From Falciphora oryzae (taxonomy: Eukaryota > Ascomycota > Sordariomycetes > Magnaporthales > Magnaporthaceae): a stretch of DNA of 54,773 bases. The notes beneath the pieces are model-generated. The model was not told the DNA's origin and did not search any database. It saw only the letters and a program-made list of their open reading frames with translations. Location of the stretch: NCBI GenBank assembly GCA_000733355.1, contig JNVV01000025.1, forward strand, positions 136,177 through 190,949. Reading direction: 5' to 3'. The position numbers and the translations under genes were made by a program. Each line of letters starts with the position of its first letter. Position 1 is the stretch's first letter. Of this stretch, positions 1 through 9,160 are shown piece by piece.

Positions 1-548
1 TTTTTTGGTTTTTTGGTTTTTGTTGGTAGGAGTGGTACTCCTGTTGGCCCCATGGGGGCCGGGCACGGAGATCTCCCAAAAGTGACGAACACGGATCCTA
101 CTGGTTGGTTGGATCCTCTATTGTGCGCGTGAAGAGGAAAGGGATCTATCTGCTAGAAGGGAGGGCAACGAAGCCCCTTATATACATTGCCAACAGGGCT
201 TGGCCCTCCAGGTCACGGGGGCCCTATGGGCCCCGTGGGCCCCATGGGCCCCGGAGGGCCCGGGCCTCCCAAGCCTTCCTGGCTTCCAGATCCCTTTAGT
301 GCATGCGCCGGAATAGTGCTGGAATAATAATCCAACAGTTTTTTTGGTTTTTTGATTTTTTGCTAAAATTTTTCTAAAGATTAAAACCCTTGCATTAAAA
401 AGGAAGCATATGAAAAGAATTTGTATTATTTAAAACCGCATACATATTAATTTGTTTTTGATATCCTGCCTTTGGTGTTGATATATTTTCGAAAAAAAGT
501 TGAGCAAAAAACCAAAAAACCAAAAAACCGCTAGTCTAGGACAGGCCC
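1..548 (-). mobile_element. MITE-like element copy 1, left end outside window and split by a solo LTR
   Basis: An AT-rich non-autonomous repeat. Positions 338-548 read in reverse complement match the element at 6663-6896 nearly base for base, including the poly-T/GG tracts, the AT-rich core and the right terminal inverted repeat ending in GGACAGGCCC at 539-548. Positions 1-20 are the poly-T/GG tract of its other end, so the left terminus lies just outside the window. A 317-bp LTR at 21-337 interrupts it. There is no coding capacity. The right flank does not show an obvious TTA, so the target duplication cannot be confirmed for this copy. Confidence 0.8.
21..337. mobile_element. Solo LTR with 5-bp target duplication
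   Basis: The 317-bp segment begins TGTTGG and ends CCAACA, the TG..CA inverted ends typical of LTRs. It is flanked on both sides by the same 5 bases, GTTTT (16-20 and 338-342), as expected of an LTR-retrotransposon integration. Internally it has a TTATATAC TATA-like motif near 179-186 and a GC-rich palindromic stretch at about 208-265. There is no internal retrotransposon coding sequence, so it is a solo LTR left by recombination. It sits inside the poly-T arm of a MITE. Superfamily (Gypsy or Copia) cannot be told. Confidence 0.8.
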
Positions 549-853
549 CTGTAAATTATTCGTGAATATTTTCAAGCATAAAACAGAGAAATAGGGATCA
601 AGTAGCTGCATTATTTTGAAGCGTATAGTCCAATCAAGGCTTGAGCCTGTTTATTGCATTAATAGTCCTACCAAGTCGACATATTTCCGAAGGCGTTTTC
701 CCCCAAAATATTATGAACAATCCTTTTGAAATATTGTTGGCGCAAAAGGTCTTGCCATTTGGGCATTACCAAGGGTTAGTGTTAGAAAGAAGCCGCAAAG
801 AGCCAGATATGCAATAGGGATGCCAGGATACTAACGGTGGAAGCACTTGGAAA
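549..853. other. Intergenic, nothing recognised
   Basis: AT-rich sequence between the MITE and the small secreted protein gene. No ORF of note, RNA or repeat was seen. It would contain the 3' UTR of the minus-strand gene that follows. Confidence 0.6.
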
Positions 854-1042
854 TTAATACGAGCAGTCGACGGTGGGCAGGCAGCATGCCCGGAAGATGA
901 CTCCGGTTCCGCTGCCAACTGCGCACTCTTGGGGGTACTGGCCTGAGCAGGGGCCGGCGCCCTTTTCGATGCACGGCCGCTGGGCAGAGACGAAGGAGGC
1001 CATGGCTAGGGCGGCGAGGATAGTTTTGAAGTTGAACTGCAT
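854..1042 (-). CDS. Small secreted cysteine-rich protein
   Basis: A 62-residue intronless ORF. Residues 1-20 form a clear secretion signal (basic start, then a Leu/Ala-rich core, then a likely cut after VSA). The mature part of about 42 residues has six cysteines at 24, 32, 40, 53, 54 and 60, including an adjacent CC pair, consistent with three disulphides. A TATA-like box lies about 120 nt upstream. I do not recognise the family. Size, signal and cysteine density are those of small secreted proteins, often effectors or antimicrobial peptides in fungi, and the gene lies next to transposon debris as such genes often do. Function is inference only. Confidence 0.6.
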   Translation of the reverse strand: MQFNFKTILAALAMASFVSAQRPCIEKGAGPCSGQYPQECAVGSGTGVIFRACCLPTVDCSY

Positions 1043-1163
1043 GGTTGCGGTGCTTGGCTCGCTTCGAGGAATCGAGATAAGAACGAGACTGATGAAAATT
1101 ATTGACGATAAGAGTGCAGCAGGGCTCGAAAAACACAGCTCAGGAACAGAGTGATCTGGGCCC

Positions 1164-1172
1164 TTTTATAAA
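1164..1172 (-). promoter_or_regulatory. TATA-like box of the small secreted protein gene
   Basis: On the minus strand the sequence reads TTTATAAAAG about 120 nt upstream of the start codon at 1042, a plausible distance for a fungal TATA box plus 5' leader. Confidence 0.4.
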
Positions 1173-1179
1173 CAAAGCC

Positions 1180-1771
1180 AGCTTCTTTTTTTCTTCTTAT
1201 CTTTGAGTCCCTCCTTGCTTATGTGAAGATTAGAAACACAAAACTGAATCACCGTCGGATGCAACACATCAATACCGGACATGGCCTTTGCGGAGCACTT
1301 TGAACCATTGCATCTTTACAGAAGAGGAAGCCCGTCCCTGTTTAGTTGGATCTCCTCACGACAAACCCCATCTTGATGTTGCAACTGATGCGTTTTTGGT
1401 AACCACTTCATCGTATATGATGCAATAGCACCAATGCAGTGGGGAATCGGCCGTTCGGTTTGACCACCTCGATGTGCCATCACATGAAGATCGCAACCCC
1501 TCGGTCGACCCGATTCCCACCTCACTCCGGCCAAACTGCCCGGCTGTAACCCGCCCCAATTTTCGCAGCCTTGGAAGTCGCCGGTTTGTGTCTCTACCCC
1601 TCTTCTTGCCCACATATTCACCTGCGGGCCAGGCCGCAGAGTAGCGCTCCCGAAGCAGGCTGCAAGTTGAGGGCGTGAAGCCGGTCCCCTGACCCGGCCG
1701 CTCAATCGGCTTCCATCCCGGGCCGGGAAGCAAGATACAACGCAACGAGATCCTATCTTGATAAAACTTCC
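1180..1771. other. Intergenic, nothing recognised
   Basis: Open frames on the minus strand at 1316-1745 overlap one another and show no domain or protein-like character, so they are not called. The left part would be the promoter of the secreted protein gene and the right part the 3' end of the Nudix gene. Confidence 0.5.
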
Positions 1772-2434
1772 TTACTCCGAAGCTTCGCGTCTCATCTTGA
1801 AGGCTTCTAGAACAACATCGCGAGGCTCCTCTCCCGTAAAGTCCAGCACCGTCCCATCCCCCATCCTCCGCGCCTTGACCTCCTCCTCCGTCGCCCAGAC
1901 AGAGGCCACGTGCTCGTTCGGGTCCAGCGTGACCTCACCAGAAGTCACCTCGACACCGAAATAAAACTGGCAGATCGCCTTCCCCTTCCTCGACCGGAAG
2001 ACGTGCCCGCCCATGGCCCAGCCCTCGGGGCCGGGCACGCGCGCGAGCGGGCCGACCGCCCGTGCCGCGAGCCCCGTCTCCTCGCGCAGCTCGCGCGCGC
2101 ACGAGTGCATGACGCTGGCGTCGCCGTCGTCGCAGCCGCCGCCGGGCGTCTCCCAGCGCAGGGGGCGGGAGTCGTGCGCCGCGCGCTGGACGAGCAGCAC
2201 GCGCGGCGGGCCGCCGGGCGTCGTCGGGCAGTCGTCGAAGACAATGGCGCCGGTGGCTAGGAAGGCGGGGACGGCGGACGGCGATGGCGCGGCGCCGCTG
2301 GAACCGGCTGGTAGAGTGGAGAAGTGGCGTGAGAGGAAGGATTGGGGCGGGATGGCGAAGGGTTGGACGGAGGCATCGTCCGCGGTAAAGTCGGCGGTGC
2401 TGAGGGCGGGTGGTATGCTGGGGTCGCTTTCCAT
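1772..2434 (-). CDS. Nudix hydrolase-family protein 1
   Basis: A 220-residue intronless ORF with a good start context (CCCAATGG). A Nudix fold begins near residue 60 (ATGAIVFDD, then VLLVQRA, then WETPGGG). The Nudix box follows as G-x5-A-x7-REL-REETGL, so the REUxEExGU metal-binding core is kept while the first conserved Glu is Ala. Nudix enzymes cleave nucleoside diphosphates linked to another moiety (NADH, ADP-ribose, dNTPs, CoA); the substrate cannot be read here. No signal or membrane segment, so probably cytosolic. It lies 283 bp downstream of the HET gene on the same strand, and a second Nudix gene lies beyond that. Activity is uncertain because of the altered box. Confidence 0.8.
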   Translation of the reverse strand: MESDPSIPPALSTADFTADDASVQPFAIPPQSFLSRHFSTLPAGSSGAAPSPSAVPAFLATGAIVFDDCPTTPGGPPRVLLVQRAAHDSRPLRWETPGGGCDDGDASVMHSCARELREETGLAARAVGPLARVPGPEGWAMGGHVFRSRKGKAICQFYFGVEVTSGEVTLDPNEHVASVWATEEEVKARRMGDGTVLDFTGEEPRDVVLEAFKMRREASE

Positions 2435-2717
2435 TGGGACAGTAGTTGGGTTCGGAGATCCGCTCGTAAAGTCCGGTAGCTGGCAGAACCGTCGAGTCTA
2501 CGAGTTCTGTAATGAGAAGCGAATTTTATAGACGTCGGTATCGCAGTATGGAATGGATGAAAAATGGGACGTGAACAAGGCCCTGAATATGGGGGCTCGT
2601 TTGCGAGTGCCACTCACGTCGTTCATTGCACCAGACACTGGCTGTTTCCAGTCGGAATTACCCCACGCTGCCCCTAGCGCGTCCGCGTCCAGGCCGCGCT
2701 TACGGCGGCATCTCTGA

Positions 2718-4757
2718 TCAAACAACCACAAACTCCTTCTTCTCCAATTCGCCCCTTTCCACCATCCCGACTGCCTCGCCATCCATGAAGCCATAGACAT
2801 AGCACTCTCCCACAAGCAAATACTTCTCTTCGCTCAGCGGCCGCAAGCAAAAACACGTTTTGCCTCCCCATAGAACCACCACCGCATCCCCCGCAACCAT
2901 CATCTTAGGCCCCAGCACACAGAACCCCTTGCCCGTCCTCGCAAACACGCGGTTGCTCGACGCGCCATTCGCCGACCGCGACCACTCCTCGTATGGCCCG
3001 TCCGTCCCCGTCTCCCTCGCGGAAGCGTCCAGGGCCGCCTGCCCAATCTCCAGCAGGGCGGGCCCCATGAAGTCTACCGCCGCGTCCCCAAGCGCGCGGC
3101 ACAGGTACGCCGCGCCCTGGGCGAGCCACTCGTCCGCGCCGATCGCCCGGTAGTAGCCGCTCGGGTCGCCGGCATCCTGCCCGGAGGCGCCGGGGGTGCC
3201 GGCGGGACTGCCATTCCTATCCCTCCTGCGCAGCGCCGTGGCCGCCCCGCCGTTGCTAAGCGTCTGCATGTAGGCGGCGAAGGCGCCGCCGCCATTCCCC
3301 GCGCAGGCAGCGGCCGCGTACGGCCTGCCCAGGGTAAAGAGGCGGCCGTCCCCGTCGGGCTCCTGGCCGTACACGTCGCTCCACAGCCTGACGACGGGCA
3401 GCTCTGCCGCCGTGGCGGTCGCGCGCTGGTGGAAGGCCTTCGGCCGCAGCGGCTGCGACGCCGCGGCGACGGTGTCGACGAAGGCGCCGGCGATGTGCAG
3501 GACGCTGCCGTCGATCGTCAGGCTCGGCGTGCCCCGAGAGCCGGCGGCGCGGTGGGGCGATGTCGGCTCGGCCAGGATGTGCGACGTGTAGGTGCGCCAG
3601 TCGGGCACCCAGGAGGGGATGTAGTCGTCGGCGGCTCTCTGCGCCTCCCACTGCTCGGCCGTCTCGGCCAGGGCCACGTGCTGCACGGCGGCTAGCGCGA
3701 CGAGGCCCGGCTCGGCCGGGCCACTGCGGAGGGCCCGCGTGGCGACGCCGGTGTAGACCCTGGCCAGGGCGCCCCTTTGATCGTCGTAGTTGGCGGCCAG
3801 GCCGCGCAGGTCCTCGCCCGTGCTCTTCTCGCGCGAGTAGTGGCCGAGGAAGGCAAACACGCGGTCGCGGTCGTCGGTGGCCTTGAGGTGGCGCGAGCGG
3901 TGCAGCTCGTACATGAAGCTGAGGCGGTTGGCGTGGCGCGTGTTGGGTGGGTAGGGGGGTACGAAGCGGCGGTAGGCGAACTTGATCTTGGCCGTGTCGA
4001 TGTCGAAGTGGCGGCGGAGGTGGTGGAACTCGGTGAGCGAGTCGCAGACGCCGTAGAGCGTCTCCCATTCCAGGGACTCGTCGCCCCAGAACAGGGTCGC
4101 TTTGGCTTCGGTGCCAATCTCTTGGATATCCAGACTCTCTCGAACTGCGCGGGCGGGTCAGCTCGACGGGTCCAGGCTGTATAGACAGGCCGGGGAAGCA
4201 CTTACCCAGCAGATATCCGTCAAGTGCCTGATCGGGGCCCAGTCGTCTTTGCTGCGTTGTGCAAGCGTATCACCCATGTGGTCATCCTTGAACTTCCCGT
4301 GATCGTTGGCAAAGGTCTCGGCCAGCCTCTTGACCATGTCGAAGGCTGCCTTCGCCTCGCCTCTGTCATCGGCACCAAGCCAGACCAGGACGTGCTCGGC
4401 CCTCTTGTAGATGGCATTCATGAACTTCACCTGCTTTCCTCGCTCTTCTATGCTGTCTTGGTTGATGCATATCTGGTCCGCCCACACCCGTCGCTTCTTG
4501 TTGGGCAGACGCAGCCGGCGCAAAGCGTCGTTGAGGCTTCGGGTGATTCTGAGAAGCCTTCCGCTGCATTCGAAGTCGAATTCTCGGTCGGGCCTTCCCC
4601 AGACATACGACAGCGGCTCATATGGCATGCCCGGGTCCACATTCATGTCGTAGACCTCAAGGGTCCCCACAAGGGGGTCGTTCCCCGACCCCGGGGAGAG
4701 GGTGAGCATCCTGATGGAGTGGTCATCTGGCAACGGAAAGTACCGGTAAGGCTCCAT
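2718..4757 (-). CDS. HET-domain (heterokaryon incompatibility) protein, probably frame-disrupted
   Basis: HET-domain proteins trigger cell death on recognition of non-self. The start chosen at 4757 (MEPYRYFPLP, context AAAAATGG) matches the usual HET N-terminus better than the in-frame ATG at 4880. HET motifs are EPLSYVWG (residues 47-54), then RRVWADQICINQDS, then VLVWLGAD. A 61-nt intron at 4205-4145 (GTAAGT..CGCAG) follows. After it the sequence reads ERVWI in one frame and QEIGTEAKATLFWG in the next, so the conserved RVWI-x-QEIG block lacks one base near 4128-4133. An alternative acceptor that drops RVW would restore the frame. The rest is open to 2718, including the family's C-terminal block (VGECYVYGFMDGEAV). 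It is divergent from Nudix 2, sharing about 0.77 kb between them. Confidence 0.8.
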
Positions 4758-5530
4758 TTTTGCGGATAGCGTATCCAGACTCTGTCGCGCCAAGGTGTGC
4801 CTGTCGAGGTCTCTGGGAAAGTAAAATGGCAATGGGGACAATATGCTCTGCTTGAGGACTTTCAAGGTCACAATCTCCAAGGACGGAAAGCAGAGAGATC
4901 ATGGCTTCGTTGCCTAGGCTCTATCTTTGTATGTTGTGAATCGCAGGCCTCCAATACCACCCCTTTCCATCCATGCGGCAGCTCCTCCTGCAATTAACGA
5001 AGCCACACGTTCGGGGGTGATGTGACTCGGGACACGCCGAGCGCAGCCTTACTGGGCGTCGCGCAGCTCTGCTAAAACGGGCGTGATGAGCCAGGGCTGT
5101 TTCAGTGCTTTTCGAAACGATCCCCGTCCTTTCTTTTCCGGCTCTTTCAGCTCGGGCGCAGTGTGGCTTCATGGTTGCATGGTGTTTACCGCCCGGCTTC
5201 GCAGATTGAATCCGGAGCGGTGCTTCCCATAGGTGGCTTTTATACCCTCCAACATGGAGCGCAGAGCGAAACAAATAATCGAGGCGGCGCAGTCATCCCA
5301 CGGCGGCACCTTCGTCACTCTGATTCGCCATGGGCCGCCACACAGGAGCGGGGTTGGCGCCTATAAACCTCAGCTTTCCGGGCACAGCTCTACGGTTCCA
5401 GGAGCTCCGTGTCGGGCTGAAGAAACTGTCTGCAATGCGGGCTCGACCGACACTTCTCCTGGCGCAGCCTCGACGCAGACCCAAGCCTTTCTACTCCATC
5501 CAGCTTCAAAACCACCGTCAACATTTCAAA

Positions 5531-6169
5531 ATGACAGCTCCACGGCCCGGCCCGGTACCTTCCTTCTCCCACCTCGCTGTCCCGACCACTCTCGCGCGCT
5601 TCAACTTGCCAGCGCGGGAGTTCATAAGCTCGCACGGAGACCCAAGCTGGAACGGCGTCGCCGTCGGGGCGCTGGTCTTTGCAGGGGAGCGGGTTCTGCT
5701 GCTGCAGCGGGCGAAGACGGACTCGCTGCCGGACAGGTGGGAGATTCCGAGCGGGGTGGTGTCCAACGACCCTGCCAAGGACCCCAGCATCGCCCAGGCG
5801 GTGGCGCGCGAGCTATGGGAAGAAACCGGGATGAGCGCGGTGGAACTCCGAGGCCTCGTACCAGCCCCCGAGGGCGACGGTGGCTGGCAGGGGGAAGGGT
5901 TCGTGTTTCAGAACAGCACCAAGACAAAGGTTTTCTGCCGCTTCGTGTTCGAAGCGGGTGTGGAGGGTGGCGGCCAGGCTGGCGAGGTGCAGGTCAGGCT
6001 GAATCCCTGGGAGCACCAAGATCACGTGTGGGCTTCGGAGGAGGATGTGCGGGAGCTCCGGATAAGGGAAGCCCGGCAGGCTATTCAACTGACCAGCGAT
6101 CATTTGGCACGGCTGATCTTGCAGAGCTTTGAGCTGCGCAAGAACGACAATAAGCAGGCCGCTCTATAA
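5531..6169 (+). CDS. Nudix hydrolase-family protein 2
   Basis: A 212-residue protein if started at 5531 (context TCAAAATGA), which gives the N-terminal length usual for this fungal subfamily. An in-frame ATG at 5435 would add 32 basic, Arg/Pro-rich residues that could pass for a mitochondrial presequence. Fold elements are GALVFAGERVLLLQRAK, DRWEIPSG and the box core RELWEETGM. The spacing between the Gly and the REL core is four residues longer than G-x5-E-x7 and the first Glu is absent. It shares a divergent promoter region with the HET gene; a TATA-like TTTATACC lies near 5238-5245. It resembles Nudix 1 in layout but is clearly diverged, so this is not a recent duplication. Confidence 0.82.
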   Translation: MTAPRPGPVPSFSHLAVPTTLARFNLPAREFISSHGDPSWNGVAVGALVFAGERVLLLQRAKTDSLPDRWEIPSGVVSNDPAKDPSIAQAVARELWEETGMSAVELRGLVPAPEGDGGWQGEGFVFQNSTKTKVFCRFVFEAGVEGGGQAGEVQVRLNPWEHQDHVWASEEDVRELRIREARQAIQLTSDHLARLILQSFELRKNDNKQAAL

Positions 6170-6659
6170 GTCGGTGTGGTGAGAAAGAATAAGGGCGGAT
6201 TATAGAAAGAATGCAAATGCACGCTGTCGGGGACAATGAAGGGCGAATCAACACCCTTGGCTATCGATTGCGAAGAGAAGCAGCCTGATGAGCAAGCCAT
6301 GTCGCCTAATAGAACTAGCTAGTAATTGTGCTAGGCGCCAATCATGAGTTTGTCACATTCATTTGCGAACGATCACCCCCGAACTTGCAGCCGGACTCGC
6401 ACCTACGCCTCAATTCGCAGCTGTACCTGGATCAGGGACTTTTTGCTCGAATTTAAAAGCTCAATCGGAAAGCGCTATACCCAGAAAGAAAAGTGACCGA
6501 AAAGGGAAACGCCGCTAAGCCGGCGGGGGAATTTGCATGGAGCGTTACGATGTGAGGCTTGTGAAAGGAGCGGCATTTCCCTAGATGCTTCTTTTATCGT
6601 ATGTATCAACTACCTTATCTCGGTATCTTGTCAAGTTTCTCGCACAGCAAAGCTGATAC
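6170..6659. other. Intergenic, 3' region of Nudix 2
   Basis: No ORF, RNA or repeat that I can support. Confidence 0.5.
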
Positions 6660-6899
6660 TTAGGGCCTGTCCTAGACTAACGGTTTTTTGGGTTTTTTTT
6701 TGGTTTTTTGCTCAACTTTTTTTCTAGAATAGATCAACACCAAAAGTAGAATATCAAAAACAAATTAATATGGATGCGGTTTTAAATAATATAAATTCTT
6801 TTCATAAGCTTCTTTTTTAATGCAAGGCTTTCAATCTTTAGAAAATTTTTAGCAAAAAACCAAAAAACCAAAAAACCGTTAGTCTAGGACAGGCCCTTA
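6660..6899 (+). mobile_element. MITE-like element copy 2 with TTA target duplications (PIF/Harbinger or Tourist-like)
   Basis: A 234-bp non-coding element at 6663-6896. The ends are perfect inverted repeats of 29 bp beginning GGGCCTGTCCTAGACTAACG, extended imperfectly through poly-T/GG tracts to about 45 bp. Direct repeats TTA lie at 6660-6662 and 6897-6899. TWA target duplications and GGG/GGC termini are known for PIF/Harbinger elements and their Tourist-like MITEs, so this family is inferred. The core is AT-rich with no ORF. Copy 1 at the window start is the same element in inverse orientation. Confidence 0.85.
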
Positions 6900-7258
6900 A
6901 TCAGTCCAGGTGAGTTGATCCTGTGTCTGTATCGGAGCATGATCAGACTGCCGAAACTCAATGCCCGTGGTGCTGAAAGGTCAACATAATTACTCTCCAT
7001 CCTCGGGTTTGGGATTGTCCTGAGCGAGCTCAATTTTTAACTTTGATGTATATCCACATGACGTAGAAACAAGATCAGGGAAAATAAGTATCATATCCCT
7101 AACTTGAGTACAGCCACCGAAGGCTCCAGGAGTCAACAACAACGTGCGCTCCACATTCACAGACGATTTGTCTCCAAGTCCGCCCGATGCGGACTGTCGG
7201 GCCACTGTGCCCAATACTTCCTTTCCGAGGCCCGCCCGATCACATACTACAGTCATGA
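6900..7258. other. Intergenic between MITE and M28 peptidase gene
   Basis: Upstream region of the peptidase gene. A missing 5' exon cannot be excluded, because the signal-peptide frame has no usable ATG of its own. Confidence 0.4.
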
Positions 7259-8719
7259 GTCAGGCTACTGGTACTGGCTCTTGCTGCCACCTCGGGGCTT
7301 GCATCTGTCCTGCCAGACGATCGGCTGCTCACACTCAAGCTCGAGCCGCCGATGGGCGATGCAATACCGCTAAGAAAGCTCCTGGTCAACGAGAAAGAGA
7401 AGCGGGAGGTGAAGAAGGTAAGGGCTGTCTTCCCTTGGCAGCAGAACTGACAAAAGTAATGTGCATCATGCTGAACTTGTTATCAGAAAGGAATAGACTT
7501 CACGGACATCACAGGCAACCTCGGCCACCATCGCCGCCACCACCTCAACTCCCTGCAGCAACGAAGCCAAACTCCGGAGGTTGACAACGCCACCGACACA
7601 TACCCCCGGCGCTGGGGGCAAAAGCACCCGGCGGTGCTGACGCACGCGGCCACCGCCCGGGAGGCGAGGATGCGGTACTTCACGAGGTTCCACAACCGCT
7701 ATTATAAGTCGGAGCACGGCCTGCGCCCGACCGAGTGGCTGTTCCGGATGATGAAGCAGGAGATCTTCTACAGCCGCGTGGACACCGACGTGGTGAAGCT
7801 CCGGCCCTGGGTGCACCGGATCTTCCCGCAGAACAGCATCGTAGTGACCATCCAGGGCCGGTCCAACAAGACCGTCGTCGTCGGCGCCCACCTGGATGCG
7901 GTCAACCCGGCCGATCCCGCGCTCGCGCGCGCCCCTGGGGCTGGTAAATGGTTTCCTCTGTTTCGTCTTTTGTTATCGACCAATTTTACTGATAGACTGG
8001 AACTGCTTGCGGCCGTCACAACCCGGTTTAGACGACAACGGATCCGGCGCTTTCGCCATCTGGGAGGCCTTCAAGGCCCTAATAACCGATCCTACAATCG
8101 TATCGGGGCAGGCCCCCAACACCATCGAGTTCCACTGGTACGCGGCTAAGGAGAGCGGTCTGTTGGGCAGCCAGGACACCTTCAAGCAGTATGCTCGCAA
8201 GGGGCGCGACATCAGGGCCATGCTCAACGTAGACCAAGCTGGCTTTGTCCACGGGGGCGTCAGAGACAGTAAGCGTTGGATCCTCTAATGTCCTGCTTTC
8301 CGAGTGTAGCGGTCGCTGATAACGGTCACCGCACGCAGAAGACTCTTCTATAATTGCAATTGCCCGCGACCAGCGGGATACAAACCCGGCCCTCACTGAT
8401 TTTGTGGAGCTGGTGATCAAGGAGGCAAGCTGAGCGGCGGCGGCCACCTCTTTGAGCACTTGGGCTTTTGCTAACTCGCGCACCAGTACGCCTCAGCTAT
8501 CCCCATTCGCACTAAGTGCGGGTATGCCTGCGGGGACTACTCGACGGCCACGCGCGCTGGCTTCTCAGCTGTGCTGATCCAGGAGTCAGGCTTTACTCAC
8601 CTCGAGCCGGCGATGCACACGGCGTCCGACGACATGAGCCAATCAGCATGCACCACGTCCTGGAGCACGCGAGGGTGGCGCTGGGCTTCGTCTACGAGCT
8701 GGCCCTGGCTGAGCTGTGA
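7259..8719 (+). pseudogene. Secreted M28 leucine-aminopeptidase-like gene, decayed
   Basis: M28 enzymes of this fungal type are secreted zinc aminopeptidases. Exons by eye: about 7259-7417 (signal core LLVLALAATSGLAS, propeptide), 7487-7943, 8032-8268, 8339-8424 and 8487-8719. The third intron (8425-8486) has GC-AG ends; the others are GT-AG. Metal ligands are present (GAHLDAVNP, DDNGSG, NVDQAG, MHTASDD), as is the Cys pair KCGYACGDY. Lesions: (1) the ATG at 7255 is one base out of frame with the signal peptide, which is preceded by TGA; (2) the catalytic EEGG is KESG, so the general base Glu is Lys; (3) in 8640-8646 one base is missing between DDMS and the C-terminal block ISMHHVLEHARVALGFVYEL. 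Either a pseudogene or sequence errors; the E-to-K change is independent of indel errors. Confidence 0.75.
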
Positions 8720-9160
8720 CGAAGAAGAGACTGCATGCGGTGTTGCTGCTTCGGTCGTGAAGCAAACTGGAGCTGAGCGCATCGGTTTGTTTGTAGCTGC
8801 GAAGGCACATAGGGGGCAATGGCGATTGCTGTTATTGGGCGTTTTCAATTTGTTTGCGCGCGTGTTAGCCCATATGGTCTTTACCCGTTGTGGATCCGCT
8901 TGGTCGGGAGTGACCCTTGAAGTGCGCGATCATTCAGACGCAAGTTGTCTAACTTGGCGAGCTCGCCCCCTGGAGACCAGGAAACCTGTCATACAAGCCA
9001 CTGCCCGTGGAAACATGGCCAACTGGAAGTCTTCTTTGCATTTTTTTGACATTTACACGCTTGTCCGCACACGCGACACACCCGAACGCTGTCCATTCCC
9101 TGTCCCCCGCCTCTTGACCACAGCAACTTCCGAAGAACACAAGGCTTCAAAATGCCCCAA
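8720..9160. other. Intergenic between convergent genes
   Basis: Separates the 3' ends of the peptidase (+) and AA8 (-) genes. A frame stays open here only as run-on from the frameshifted peptidase. Confidence 0.5.

Noticed and set aside
1316..1745. Two overlapping minus-strand ORFs of 129 codons
   Set aside because: They overlap each other in different frames and show no domain, signal or family resemblance.
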